From: Marinobacter alexandrii
GTDB lineage: Bacteria; Pseudomonadota; Gammaproteobacteria; Pseudomonadales; Oleiphilaceae
Reading direction: 5' to 3'
Assembly: GCF_005871205.1 (NCBI RefSeq)
Contig: NZ_SWKM01000011.1
Span: 62,001-126,000 of the forward strand
DNA: 64,000 nt
The position numbers and the translations under genes are program-made. The notes under the pieces were generated by a model. That model had not been told where the DNA came from, did no database searches, and saw only the letters and a program-made list of their open reading frames with translations. Shown here piece by piece: positions 18,818 to 26,533 of this stretch; position 1 is the first letter of the stretch; every line of letters begins with the position of its first letter.

Positions 18818-20914
18818 TTACTTGGCGTCAAAACCCTTGCCTTCCTCGGCGCGCTTGGCCAGCAGGGCCGCCGGCTCCCAGAAACCAGGCTGGGTGTGAC
18901 GGTCTTCGGTGAAGGCCTGCATGGCGCGAACCACGTTCGGCAGTCCCACTTCCTCGGCGTAGTGCATGGGGCCGCCGCGGAAGACCGGGAAGCCGTAACC
19001 GGTCAGGTAGACCATGTCGATGTCGGAGGCGCGTTGGGCGATGCCTTCGTCCAGGATCTGGGCGCCTTCGTTGACCAGGGCGTAGACGCAGCGCTCGACG
19101 ATTTCCTGATTGCTGATCTTGCGCGGGGTAATGCCCAGTTCGGCGCGAACTTCGTCCACCACCTTGTCCACTTCCGGATCGGGCAGGGCGTTGCGGTTGC
19201 CCGGTTCGTAACGGTAGAAGCCAGCACCGGTCTTCTGGCCGTAGCGGCCCATTTCACACAGGCGGTCGGCCACGACCATCTTCGCCATGTCCGGGTTTTC
19301 CTCATACTGGCGCTTACGGATGGCCCAGCCGATGTCGCCGCCGGCCAGGTCAGCCATTCGCAGCGGGCCCATGGCAAAGCCGAATTTCTCGATGGCCTTG
19401 TCGATTTGCTGCACGCTGGCGCCTTCCTCCAGCATCAACAGGGCTTCACGCTGGTACTGGTTGATCATGCGGTTGCCGATGAAACCGTCGCACACGCCGG
19501 AGACCACGGCGGTTTTCTTGATGGTCTTTGCCAGTTTCATGGCGGTGGCCAGAACGTCCTTGGCGGTTTTCTCGCCACGCACCACTTCCAGCAGCTTCAT
19601 GATGTTGGCCGGGCTAAAGAAGTGCAGGCCGATGACGTCTTCCGGGCGTTTGGTGAAGCCGGCGATCTTGTCGAGATCCAGAGTGGAGGTGTTGGAGGCC
19701 AGAATGGCGCCTTGCTTGCAGACCTCGTCCAGCTTCTCGAACACGGACTGTTTCACGCCCATTTCCTCGAATACCGCTTCGATCACCAGGTCCACGTTGC
19801 TCAGGTCGTCATAGGTCAGCGATGGGGTCAGCAGCGACATCTTGGCCTTAGCGTCGTCTTCGCTCATGCGGCCTTTCTTGACCCGGCCTTCGTAGACTTT
19901 CTGAATCGCGGCCACGCCCCGATCCAGGCCTTCCTGTTTCATCTCCACCAGGGTGACCGGGATACCGGCGTTCAGGAAGTTGATGCTGATGCCGGTGCCC
20001 ATGGTGCCGCCACCGATGACACCCACTGATTTGATGTCACGGATCGGGGTGTCTGATGGCACGTCGGCGATCTTGCTGGTCAGGCGCTCGGAGAAGAACG
20101 CGTGACGCAGGGCACGGGATTCCGGCGTCTGCATCAGGTTCAGGAAGGCTTCGCGCTCAACTTGCATGCCCTTGTCGAAGGGCATGGTGATCGCGGCTTT
20201 AACCGCATCAACGCACTTCAGCGGAGCCGGGTAGTTCTTGGCCATGGCACCCACGGTGTTGCGGGTGAACATGAAGAAGCCTTCCGGGTTGGGATGCTTG
20301 GCTTTCAGATCGCGCACTTTTTTCAGTGGCAGGTTTTCGCTCACCACCTTGGTGGCGTAGGCGACCGCGGCGTCGAACAGTTCGCTGTCGACGATCTCGT
20401 CAAACAGCGGGCTGCCTTTGAATTGTTTGGCCGGAACCACACTGCCGGAGACGATCATATTCACGGCGTGCTCGGCGCCGATCAGGCGCGGCAGGCGTTG
20501 GGTGCCACCGGCGCCCGGCAACAGGCCGAGCTTCACTTCCGGCAGGGCAATCTGGGCGTCCGGCTTGGCAATGCGGTAGTGACAACCCAGCGTCAGTTCC
20601 AGACCACCGCCCATGCAGGCGCCGCTGATGGCGGCGATGACCGGCTTGCGGCTGCTTTCCACATAATTGATGACGGTGTTGAGGTTGGGCTCTGCCGTGG
20701 CCTTGTCGGAGCCAAACTCACTGATGTCGGCACCACCGGAGAAGGCGCGGTCGGAACCGATCAACACTACAGCTTTCACGGCGTCGTCGGATTCCGCCTG
20801 ACGGATGCCGTTCACAATGCCTTGGCGCAGTGCCAGGCCCAGACCGTTTACCGGCGGATTATCGAGTCGGATTACGGCGACATTGCCGTGCACATCATAA
20901 TGGGCGGTACTCAT
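18818..20914 (-). CDS. Bifunctional enoyl-CoA hydratase/3-hydroxyacyl-CoA dehydrogenase (FadB/FadJ-like)
   Basis: 698 aa from ATG 20914, which has AGGGAG upstream; the frame stays open a further 300 bases but that part covers the operator region. The N-terminal crotonase domain (about 1-190) has [16 protein letters not shown] and [14 protein letters not shown], with catalytic Glu candidates E105 and E126. The NAD-binding motif GGGTMG starts near residue 301 and is followed by two 3-hydroxyacyl-CoA dehydrogenase C-terminal domains. It hydrates 2-enoyl-CoA and oxidises the 3-hydroxy product. It is divergent from a TetR gene with two palindromic operators between them, so this gene and the thiolase are probably regulated by that repressor. 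Confidence 0.93.
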   Translation of the reverse strand: MSTAHYDVHGNVAVIRLDNPPVNGLGLALRQGIVNGIRQAESDDAVKAVVLIGSDRAFSGGADISEFGSDKATAEPNLNTVINYVESSRKPVIAAISGACMGGGLELTLGCHYRIAKPDAQIALPEVKLGLLPGAGGTQRLPRLIGAEHAVNMIVSGSVVPAKQFKGSPLFDEIVDSELFDAAVAYATKVVSENLPLKKVRDLKAKHPNPEGFFMFTRNTVGAMAKNYPAPLKCVDAVKAAITMPFDKGMQVEREAFLNLMQTPESRALRHAFFSERLTSKIADVPSDTPIRDIKSVGVIGGGTMGTGISINFLNAGIPVTLVEMKQEGLDRGVAAIQKVYEGRVKKGRMSEDDAKAKMSLLTPSLTYDDLSNVDLVIEAVFEEMGVKQSVFEKLDEVCKQGAILASNTSTLDLDKIAGFTKRPEDVIGLHFFSPANIMKLLEVVRGEKTAKDVLATAMKLAKTIKKTAVVSGVCDGFIGNRMINQYQREALLMLEEGASVQQIDKAIEKFGFAMGPLRMADLAGGDIGWAIRKRQYEENPDMAKMVVADRLCEMGRYGQKTGAGFYRYEPGNRNALPDPEVDKVVDEVRAELGITPRKISNQEIVERCVYALVNEGAQILDEGIAQRASDIDMVYLTGYGFPVFRGGPMHYAEEVGLPNVVRAMQAFTEDRHTQPGFWEPAALLAKRAEEGKGFDAK

Positions 20915-21010
20915 GTGGCAGCTCCCTGGTACAGACATCGTTGTGATTAAAGGCGATCGAACGTAACTGACGGTGATCGGTGGTGTAGGAAGTGATGTCT
21001 TGAAAACTCC

Positions 21011-21047
21011 ATACACTGGTGTATTGTTTTTCCGTACACTAATGTAT
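21011..21047. promoter_or_regulatory. Paired TetR-type operators
   Basis: A perfect 14-bp palindrome ATACACTGGTGTAT (21011-21024) and a close second copy GTACACTAATGTAT (21034-21047) lie 23 bp apart, centre to centre. They sit in the divergent promoter between the FadB-like gene and the TetR gene. Two helical turns of spacing puts both sites on the same face of DNA. The site is very likely bound by the adjacent TetR protein and controls both directions. Confidence 0.78.
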
Positions 21048-21146
21048 GTTTTAACATTGGTCAACGGTTTCAGAGCTGACGCTTCCGTTGATGTAGAATG
21101 CAGGCGCAGCCCCAATCCGACCGACAGAGCAGGATCCGATTCCGCA

Positions 21147-21767
21147 ATGAGTGAAGCCAGTACCCCCAAACGCCGCAGCCGAAGCGCGTCGGAAAAAAAA
21201 CAGCTGACTCGCGACAATTGGCTCGACGCGGCGGCCGGAGAAATTGCCGCCGGCGGTTTTGGTCAGCTGCGGGTGCTGACCCTTGCCAAGAAGCTCGGGG
21301 TTACCCGGGGCAGCTTCTACTGGCATTTCCGTGACCATGAAGATCTGGTGGTCAGTTTTCTGGACCGTTGGCGCGACCGTCGGTTGCATGAGCTGCAATA
21401 CTGGGAGCCTAAAGGCGGTGATGTTGAAACCGAGCTCCGGCAGATTCTGGAGCTGTTGCTTACCGATGCTTCTCGAAACATTCGTCGTCTGCAGGTGGAG
21501 CTTGCGGTACGGGACTTTGCCCGCCGCAACGAGTATGCCGCCGAGCTGGTAACCCAGGTGGATGCCGCCCGGATCAATCAAAACTGCACTTTGTTCCAAC
21601 GCCTGAGTAGCGATCCCCAGCACGTCAAGGATCTGTCGCTGCTACTGTACGTCGCTACCATCGGCTCCCAGGTGGTACTGACCGGCAAGAAAGGGGATGA
21701 AGCGACCATTCAGCGCATCGAGGACCTGATGGCCCGGGTGGTGTTGGGGCAGCGCGATGAACCCTAA
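21147..21767 (+). CDS. TetR-family transcriptional regulator
   Basis: 206 aa from ATG 21147, with AGGA 13 bases upstream. The N-terminal tail is basic and serine-rich (TPKRRSRSASEKKQ). The helix-turn-helix reads LRVLTLAKKLGVTRGSFYWHFRDHEDLV, the standard TetR form. The C-terminal ligand domain is not assignable. It is divergent from a beta-oxidation gene with twin palindromes in between, so an acyl-CoA-type inducer is the simplest guess. The 3' end overlaps the next gene by 11 bases. Confidence 0.9.
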   Translation: MSEASTPKRRSRSASEKKQLTRDNWLDAAAGEIAAGGFGQLRVLTLAKKLGVTRGSFYWHFRDHEDLVVSFLDRWRDRRLHELQYWEPKGGDVETELRQILELLLTDASRNIRRLQVELAVRDFARRNEYAAELVTQVDAARINQNCTLFQRLSSDPQHVKDLSLLLYVATIGSQVVLTGKKGDEATIQRIEDLMARVVLGQRDEP

Positions 21768-22596
21768 ACGAGGGGCGTCGCTGGCGGCACTGATGTTCGC
21801 GTTGGCGAGTGGCGTTGCCGTGGCGCAAGAGGCGTGCTCGGCCTCAGCCACCACCGATCTGGAGCGTTTGTATTGCGAAGTGGTGGCCGAGGGCGGCGGT
21901 CAGGGGTTGCCCTCCCAAGCGGATTTCCGGCGCAACCAGCCCCAGGTGCAGGCGCTGTTGTTGCGTCGGCCGGCGAAGCGGCTGGGTTTGTCGGTGCCAA
22001 CGGTGACCGCTGAGCCGGCCCAGTCAAAACCGCCTTCTACGCCCCAGGCTGCGGCTAAGCCACCAAAACCTGAACCTGAGCAGGTGCAAACAGAAACACA
22101 GCCCGCGCGGTTCGGTCGTTTGGCGGACTGTGCCCTCAAGGGTGAGCGCATTGTTTGCCCGGACCGTCAGTTTAAGTTGGCGTTGAACCAGCCCAACCGT
22201 GCTCTGGCACCGGGAGTGCTGGAGGACCAGAACCGCCTGGGCTTGCGCCCGTTCCAGGGGGGTCGGAGCGATGAACAACAGGTACGGGCTTATCTCTCCA
22301 ACGCCTACGACCGCTATATCCCGAAGATGCTCGCCATTGGCCTCGGGGCCAACACCATGAGTTTTACCGCCTTTCACAACGCCTTCCACACCCTGGAGGA
22401 TGGCGGCGTCGATTTCGCCGAGCGCATGGAGCGCACCTATCAGCTCTTGAAAAAGGACAAGCTGAACCTGGCGGTGCAGGCCCGTTATCATGACCGGCTG
22501 CCGGAGAAGCTAGCCCTGTGTGAGGCGATCAATTTCGAGATCATCGTGTGTGATAACGTGGCGACTAACTGGGTCTTTGTCAGTCGCAGCCGATGA
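21757..22596 (+). CDS. Exported protein of unknown function
   Basis: 279 aa. Start ATG lies inside the TetR gene, overlapping its end by 11 bases, so translation is probably coupled. It has a signal peptide ending in AVAQ. A proline/lysine/glutamine-rich linker lies at about 80-118. The C-terminal domain has paired cysteines (ADCALKGERIVC) and a conserved-looking core with FHNAFHTLEDGGVDFAERMERTYQLLKKDK. The cysteine spacing suggests disulfides in the periplasm. I do not recognise the family. Sharing a transcript with the TetR gene may be functional or incidental. Confidence 0.75.
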   Translation: MNPKRGASLAALMFALASGVAVAQEACSASATTDLERLYCEVVAEGGGQGLPSQADFRRNQPQVQALLLRRPAKRLGLSVPTVTAEPAQSKPPSTPQAAAKPPKPEPEQVQTETQPARFGRLADCALKGERIVCPDRQFKLALNQPNRALAPGVLEDQNRLGLRPFQGGRSDEQQVRAYLSNAYDRYIPKMLAIGLGANTMSFTAFHNAFHTLEDGGVDFAERMERTYQLLKKDKLNLAVQARYHDRLPEKLALCEAINFEIIVCDNVATNWVFVSRSR

Positions 22597-22705
22597 GGGG
22601 CTTTTAACTTTTCGGGTGGCTGTTTTCAGGGCCGGATACGTTCACTTCCTTACGGCAAAAAATACCGAGAGTCTCTAGACTTAGCGCCTTTCATCAACCG
22701 TCGGA

Positions 22706-23338
22706 ATGCCCGGAATGCTTGAAACTTTTTTCTCCACCTATATCAGCAGCACGATTCGCTTTTTGTTTCTGCTGGCGCCGTTTTTCGTGGTCACCATGTT
22801 TCTTGCCCTTACCCGTGGCCTGCCGGCGACGGAGAAGGCGTCGATCATCCGGCGCGCCTGTATTTCGGCCTTTGTGCTGGGTCTGGTGTTGTTCTTTGCC
22901 GGCCCACTGCTGTTCAGCGCCGTCGGCATCACCCTGAACTCGTTCCGGATCGGTGCCGGCAGCCTGCTGTTCCTGACGGCGATCAGCCTGGTCACCAGTG
23001 GTACCCGCAACCACGCCACCGGCCTGCCGGAAGAAGACCGCGACGACATCGCGGTGGTGCCGTTAGCGATTCCGGTCATGATCGGCCCGGCCACCATCGG
23101 TGCCATCCTGGTTTACGGTGCCGAACTCAAGACCGCGCCGGAAGTGATTGGCGGTTTGCTGGGGCTGGTGTCGAGCCTGTTCATTCTGGGTGTGCTGTTG
23201 CGCCTGTCGGGTTATCTGGAAAAAGGCTTGGGGAAAACCGGCCTGAATATCCTGTCCAAGATCAGCGGTCTGATCCTGTCGGCCATGGCGGCAGAAATTG
23301 TGCTGACCGGTATTGCCGGTTTCATGGCCTCCACTTAG
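22706..23338 (+). CDS. MarC-family integral membrane protein
   Basis: 210 aa; the real start may be the second ATG at 22715. Six hydrophobic segments, with FFVVTMFLALTRGLPATEK near the N-terminus and VVPLAIPVMIGPATIGAILV in the middle, the two conserved features of the MarC/UPF0056 family. The family was once linked to multiple antibiotic resistance, but that link has not held up and the function is unknown. Confidence 0.85.
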   Translation: MPGMLETFFSTYISSTIRFLFLLAPFFVVTMFLALTRGLPATEKASIIRRACISAFVLGLVLFFAGPLLFSAVGITLNSFRIGAGSLLFLTAISLVTSGTRNHATGLPEEDRDDIAVVPLAIPVMIGPATIGAILVYGAELKTAPEVIGGLLGLVSSLFILGVLLRLSGYLEKGLGKTGLNILSKISGLILSAMAAEIVLTGIAGFMAST

Positions 23339-23378
23339 GATAACCGGGCACTGTCTGCCTCAGGCCCGAGTGAGTTGT

Positions 23379-23957
23379 ATGTCGTTTAACACCATTGAAC
23401 ACAACCGGACACGCCAGAACTTCGACGGCGTGTCGTCCATCTGGCTCTTCGGCTACGGTTCGTTGATCTATAAGGTGGATTTCCCGTTTCTGGAGAAGCG
23501 TCCCGCTAGCATCCGTGACTGGGAGCGCCGGTTCTGGCAGGGCTCCCACGATCATCGGGGTACGCCGGGAGCGCCCGGGCGGGTGGTTACCCTGATCGAG
23601 AGCCCGGGTGCCCGGTGCAAGGGCATGGCTTACCGGGTCTCGCCCAAGGTATTTGAGCATCTGGATGTGCGCGAGAAGAATGGCTACCTGCGCTTTGCCA
23701 CCACCATGACCTTTGATGATGGCAGCCATGGTGAGGGCCTGGTGTACATTGCCACCGAAGACAACGACGCCTTTCTGGGCCACGCCCCGGATGCTGACAT
23801 CGCCCGGCAGATTGCCGGCGCCACTGGCCCCAGCGGCGCTAACTCCGAGTACCTGCTGCGCCTGGCCGACTCCCTGCGCAAACTGGGCGCGGAGTGCCCA
23901 CACACCTTTGCCATCGAAGACCATCTGCGCTCTGCCACCGAGAATCCTTCCCGATAA
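23379..23957 (+). CDS. ChaC-like gamma-glutamylcyclotransferase
   Basis: 192 aa from ATG 23379. WLFGYGSLIYKVDFPF is the glycine-rich substrate loop of the cyclotransferase fold, and the Glu in DVREKNGY is near the expected catalytic position. ChaC proteins release 5-oxoproline from glutathione. Its length fits bacterial ChaC1/2-like enzymes. Followed by a strong hairpin shared with the convergent EamA gene. Confidence 0.85.
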   Translation: MSFNTIEHNRTRQNFDGVSSIWLFGYGSLIYKVDFPFLEKRPASIRDWERRFWQGSHDHRGTPGAPGRVVTLIESPGARCKGMAYRVSPKVFEHLDVREKNGYLRFATTMTFDDGSHGEGLVYIATEDNDAFLGHAPDADIARQIAGATGPSGANSEYLLRLADSLRKLGAECPHTFAIEDHLRSATENPSR

Positions 23958-23958
23958 G

Positions 23959-23988
23959 CCCCTGGCGCCGCATTGCCCGCGCCAGGGG
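23959..23988. terminator. Bidirectional hairpin terminator
   Basis: A perfect 10-bp stem CCCCTGGCGC / GCGCCAGGGG with a 10-base loop lies between the convergent chaC-like and EamA genes. It is followed by TTGTCGT, so the T-tract is poor on the plus side. Confidence 0.6.
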
Positions 23989-23997
23989 TTGTCGTGA

Positions 23998-24900
23998 TTA
24001 CTGGTTACCTTCAGTTGCCCACTGGACCTTGCCGCCGTTGAAGCCCCGCGGGGGCTCCCGGCGACGGTGCCGCAAGCCGATCAATAGCAGTGGCACCACG
24101 ATCATTAGGCTGCCGGCCAGGAACCACAGGTCCGGAACCTCACCAAAGCCGACCCAACCAATGCCTATGGCCCAGATCAGGCCGGTGTACTCGGCACTGG
24201 TAACCTGGTTGGCGTCCACCTGGCTGTAGGCCAGCAATACCGCAATGTTGTAACCGAGGATGAACAGTGCAGAGCCCATGGCGCTGACCAGGATGCTTGG
24301 GTCCCAGGTGGCGCCTTCCCACCAGGCCAAGGCACCGGCCGCCGGCAGGATCAGCAGGTAGTTCAGGAACAGCTTGTGCACAGTGGACTGGGCCTTTGGC
24401 AGCTGGCGCACCATGACGGCGTTGATTGCCAGCGCAAATGCGGAGGCCAGGGCGGCGATGACGGCCCAGTTAAAGTCCATTGGGCGCAGGATCACGATAA
24501 TGCCGGCGAAGCCGCTGAATACTGCGGTTACGCTCAGTGGGGTCAGCCGTTCCCGGAACAGGATCACCGACAGCACCATCACCAGGATAGGCGCGGCGTA
24601 GAACACGGCGTTGGCGGTGGCCAGCGGCAGGTTTACCAGGGCAATCACCATGCACATGATGCCTGCCAGGTGAATGTGAGCCCGAAACGCATGGATTTTG
24701 AAGCCGGCAAATAGGTGCTTGCGATCAAGCTGACCGGCCAGAGGCAACAGCAATACCAGCGTGATCAGGCAGCGCAGGAAGGCAAACTGGAAGACCGGGG
24801 CGCCGGGCTCCAGCAGCTTGATGAAGACATCGGAGATCAACGCCATGGCGTTGCCAAGAACCAGCAAAAGAATGGCACTGTTGACGGTTTTGCCGGACAT
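23998..24900 (-). CDS. EamA/DMT-superfamily transporter
   Basis: 300 aa from ATG 24900, preceded by GGGAGG with six to seven bases of spacing. The frame continues upstream into a structured element, so the longer form is rejected. About ten transmembrane helices in two EamA repeats. Motifs include an acidic LISDVFIKLLEPGAPVFQFAFLR at the N-terminus. These are drug/metabolite exporters of mostly unknown substrate. Structured element C begins 34 bp before the start codon. Confidence 0.88.
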   Translation of the reverse strand: MSGKTVNSAILLLVLGNAMALISDVFIKLLEPGAPVFQFAFLRCLITLVLLLPLAGQLDRKHLFAGFKIHAFRAHIHLAGIMCMVIALVNLPLATANAVFYAAPILVMVLSVILFRERLTPLSVTAVFSGFAGIIVILRPMDFNWAVIAALASAFALAINAVMVRQLPKAQSTVHKLFLNYLLILPAAGALAWWEGATWDPSILVSAMGSALFILGYNIAVLLAYSQVDANQVTSAEYTGLIWAIGIGWVGFGEVPDLWFLAGSLMIVVPLLLIGLRHRRREPPRGFNGGKVQWATEGNQ

Positions 24901-24933
24901 GTTTTTTCCTCCCTTGTCTTCTGGTTGGGTGCT

Positions 24934-25047
24934 AAAGCCCGGAGAGGATAGGGCTCCCGAAAACCGCTGCGAGTACATCCATGTACGCTTGCTCTACGCC
25001 ATCCTTGGCTACGAGCATTTTCGGCAGCCCTATCCTCTCCGCGCTTT
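24934..25047 (-). repeat. Structured dispersed element, copy C (divergent core)
   Basis: Arms 24934-24963 and 25018-25047 pair over 30 bases with two C-C mismatches. On the minus strand hairpin 1 is GCCA-AGGA-TGGC and hairpin 2 is GTACA-TGGA-TGTAC. In hairpin 2 both sides of the stem differ from the usual CACA/TGTG yet still pair, which is direct compensatory change. The GGA strand has the same sense as the EamA gene whose start lies 34 bp away. Confidence 0.85.
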
Positions 25048-25128
25048 CTGAACTGGTGATGGGAGTCTATTTGGGTTTAAATATCCGATAAAATGATGTT
25101 TATTCACTACTCATTAGAAAATTAGATA

Positions 25129-26076
25129 ATGAAGCTGCCACCCCTAAAATCATTGCCGGTCTTTGAGGCCGTCGCCCGACTCAACAGCTTTTCGCTGGCT
25201 GCCGATGAACTGGCAGTCAGTCAGAGTGCGGTCAGTCATCAGATGAAACAGCTGGAAACCTATCTGGGGGAAAAGCTGTTCTGGCGCAGTGGCCGGACCC
25301 TGACGCTGACTGATGAGGGTCGGCAGTATCTGGAAGGCATCAGCTCGGCATTGCTGCAGATCGAGCGGGCCAGTGAGCAATTGCTGGGGCATGAGGAGTC
25401 GCGGTTGCGGCTGTCCGTATTCAGCTCCTTTGCGGTGCGCTGGCTGGCGCCACGGCTGCCGGAGTTGCAGCGCATGCATCCTCAGGTAGAGCTGTCGCTG
25501 GAAATGAGCAGCGAAAACCCGGTCCTATCTGACCGGGTGGCAGACTGCTTTATCACCATTAAACCGGATTCGCCGGCCTTCAGTTATGAGCTGCTGTACA
25601 AGGAGCGGCTGTTCCCGGTGTGCAGTCAGGATTTCTGGCAGAGGATCCGCCGGGAACTGGCTCTGGATGACGTGTTGGGTGATGTGGATTCGGTGTCGTT
25701 AACGCCGCAACAGGTGGCGATGTTTCCGTTGCTGTCTACTCACAGTATTTATGATAAGCAGGGCGGTGATTGGGAAGCCTGGTATCAGGAAGCGGGACTG
25801 ACGTTGCCTGCGTCCAGTCGTTTGCTGCATTCAAGTCATATGCTGCTGTCGCTGGAGGCAGCCCGGTTCCATCAGGGTATCGCCCTGACCAACGATTACA
25901 TGCTGAGTACGCGAAAGGATTCCGAGGATTTTGTCCGTCTGCCCTGCCATCCGGTGATGACCGGCGACGAGTTTTTCTTTGCCTGGAAGACCAGCCGGCG
26001 CAGCGAGCGCGGTTTGCAGTTGTTGCGCCGATGGTTGGTGGATGAGGCAATCCGGGGTGGCTTGCGGGGCGAGTAA
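25129..26076 (+). CDS. LysR-family regulator, GcvA-like
   Basis: 315 aa. The helix-turn-helix region LPVFEAVARLNSFSLAADELAVSQSAVSHQMKQLETYLGEKLF is the GcvA-type LysR pattern, in which the first helix reads LxxFxAxxR. The C-terminal effector domain starts near residue 90. Members often control a neighbouring gene; here the divergent EamA transporter gene is the obvious candidate, with element C between them. Confidence 0.9.
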   Translation: MKLPPLKSLPVFEAVARLNSFSLAADELAVSQSAVSHQMKQLETYLGEKLFWRSGRTLTLTDEGRQYLEGISSALLQIERASEQLLGHEESRLRLSVFSSFAVRWLAPRLPELQRMHPQVELSLEMSSENPVLSDRVADCFITIKPDSPAFSYELLYKERLFPVCSQDFWQRIRRELALDDVLGDVDSVSLTPQQVAMFPLLSTHSIYDKQGGDWEAWYQEAGLTLPASSRLLHSSHMLLSLEAARFHQGIALTNDYMLSTRKDSEDFVRLPCHPVMTGDEFFFAWKTSRRSERGLQLLRRWLVDEAIRGGLRGE

Positions 26077-26179
26077 GGGCATTCAATCCGGCACCTATGG
26101 TCATGAACCAGTGTTAACACCGATGAATTCAATACCGTGTTAGCTTACTGGAATCGCAATAGGCAAGGAGTTTTAGACC

Positions 26180-26485
26180 GTGAAGACCGTACTGATATTC
26201 GCACTGCTAGGGGTATTGCTCGCAGCGGGGCCGGTCATGGCCAAGTCGCCTCACGATGGCCAGTTGCCGCCGGGGCTGCAGAAAAAGGTTGAGCGAGGCG
26301 AGCCATTGCCTCCGGGTTGGCAAAAAAAACTGAATTACCGGAAAGGTGATTACTTTGATCGGGATTTGCTGCGCTACGGTGACATCCGTGACCTCGGCGG
26401 CCATCGTCAGCGTGTGGAAATAGAGGACCGGGTCTACACAATCATCAAAGACACCCGGGAAATCATCGATATTCTTAACCAGTAA
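26180..26485 (+). CDS. Small exported RcnB/CigR-like protein
   Basis: 101 aa with a GTG start nine bases after AAGGAG. Signal peptide ending in VMA. The repeated PPGLQKKVERGEPLPPGWQKK segment is characteristic of the RcnB/CigR-type periplasmic proteins, and the C-terminal EDRVYTIIKDTREIIDIL fits the same group. RcnB affects nickel/cobalt homeostasis in E. coli and CigR affects virulence in Salmonella; neither role can be assumed here. Confidence 0.65.
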   Translation: MKTVLIFALLGVLLAAGPVMAKSPHDGQLPPGLQKKVERGEPLPPGWQKKLNYRKGDYFDRDLLRYGDIRDLGGHRQRVEIEDRVYTIIKDTREIIDILNQ

Positions 26486-26493
26486 GTTTGGCA

Positions 26494-26524
26494 GTGACCG
26501 GGCCAAGCAGGCTGACCCGGTCAC
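26494..26524. terminator. Bidirectional hairpin between the RcnB-like gene and fadE
   Basis: GTGACCGGG and CCCGGTCAC form a perfect 9-bp stem with a 13-base loop. It sits between two convergent stop codons. No strong T-run. Confidence 0.55.
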
Positions 26525-26533
26525 CTACCCTGG

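Noticed and set aside
18482..20029. 515-codon plus-strand open frame
   Set aside because: It runs antisense to the thiolase and the FadB-like gene, both of which have intact motifs; high GC makes long shadow frames.
18818..21217. Longer FadB-like start at 21217
   Set aside because: It crosses the TetR operators and the TetR coding start; the ATG at 20914 has AGGGAG.
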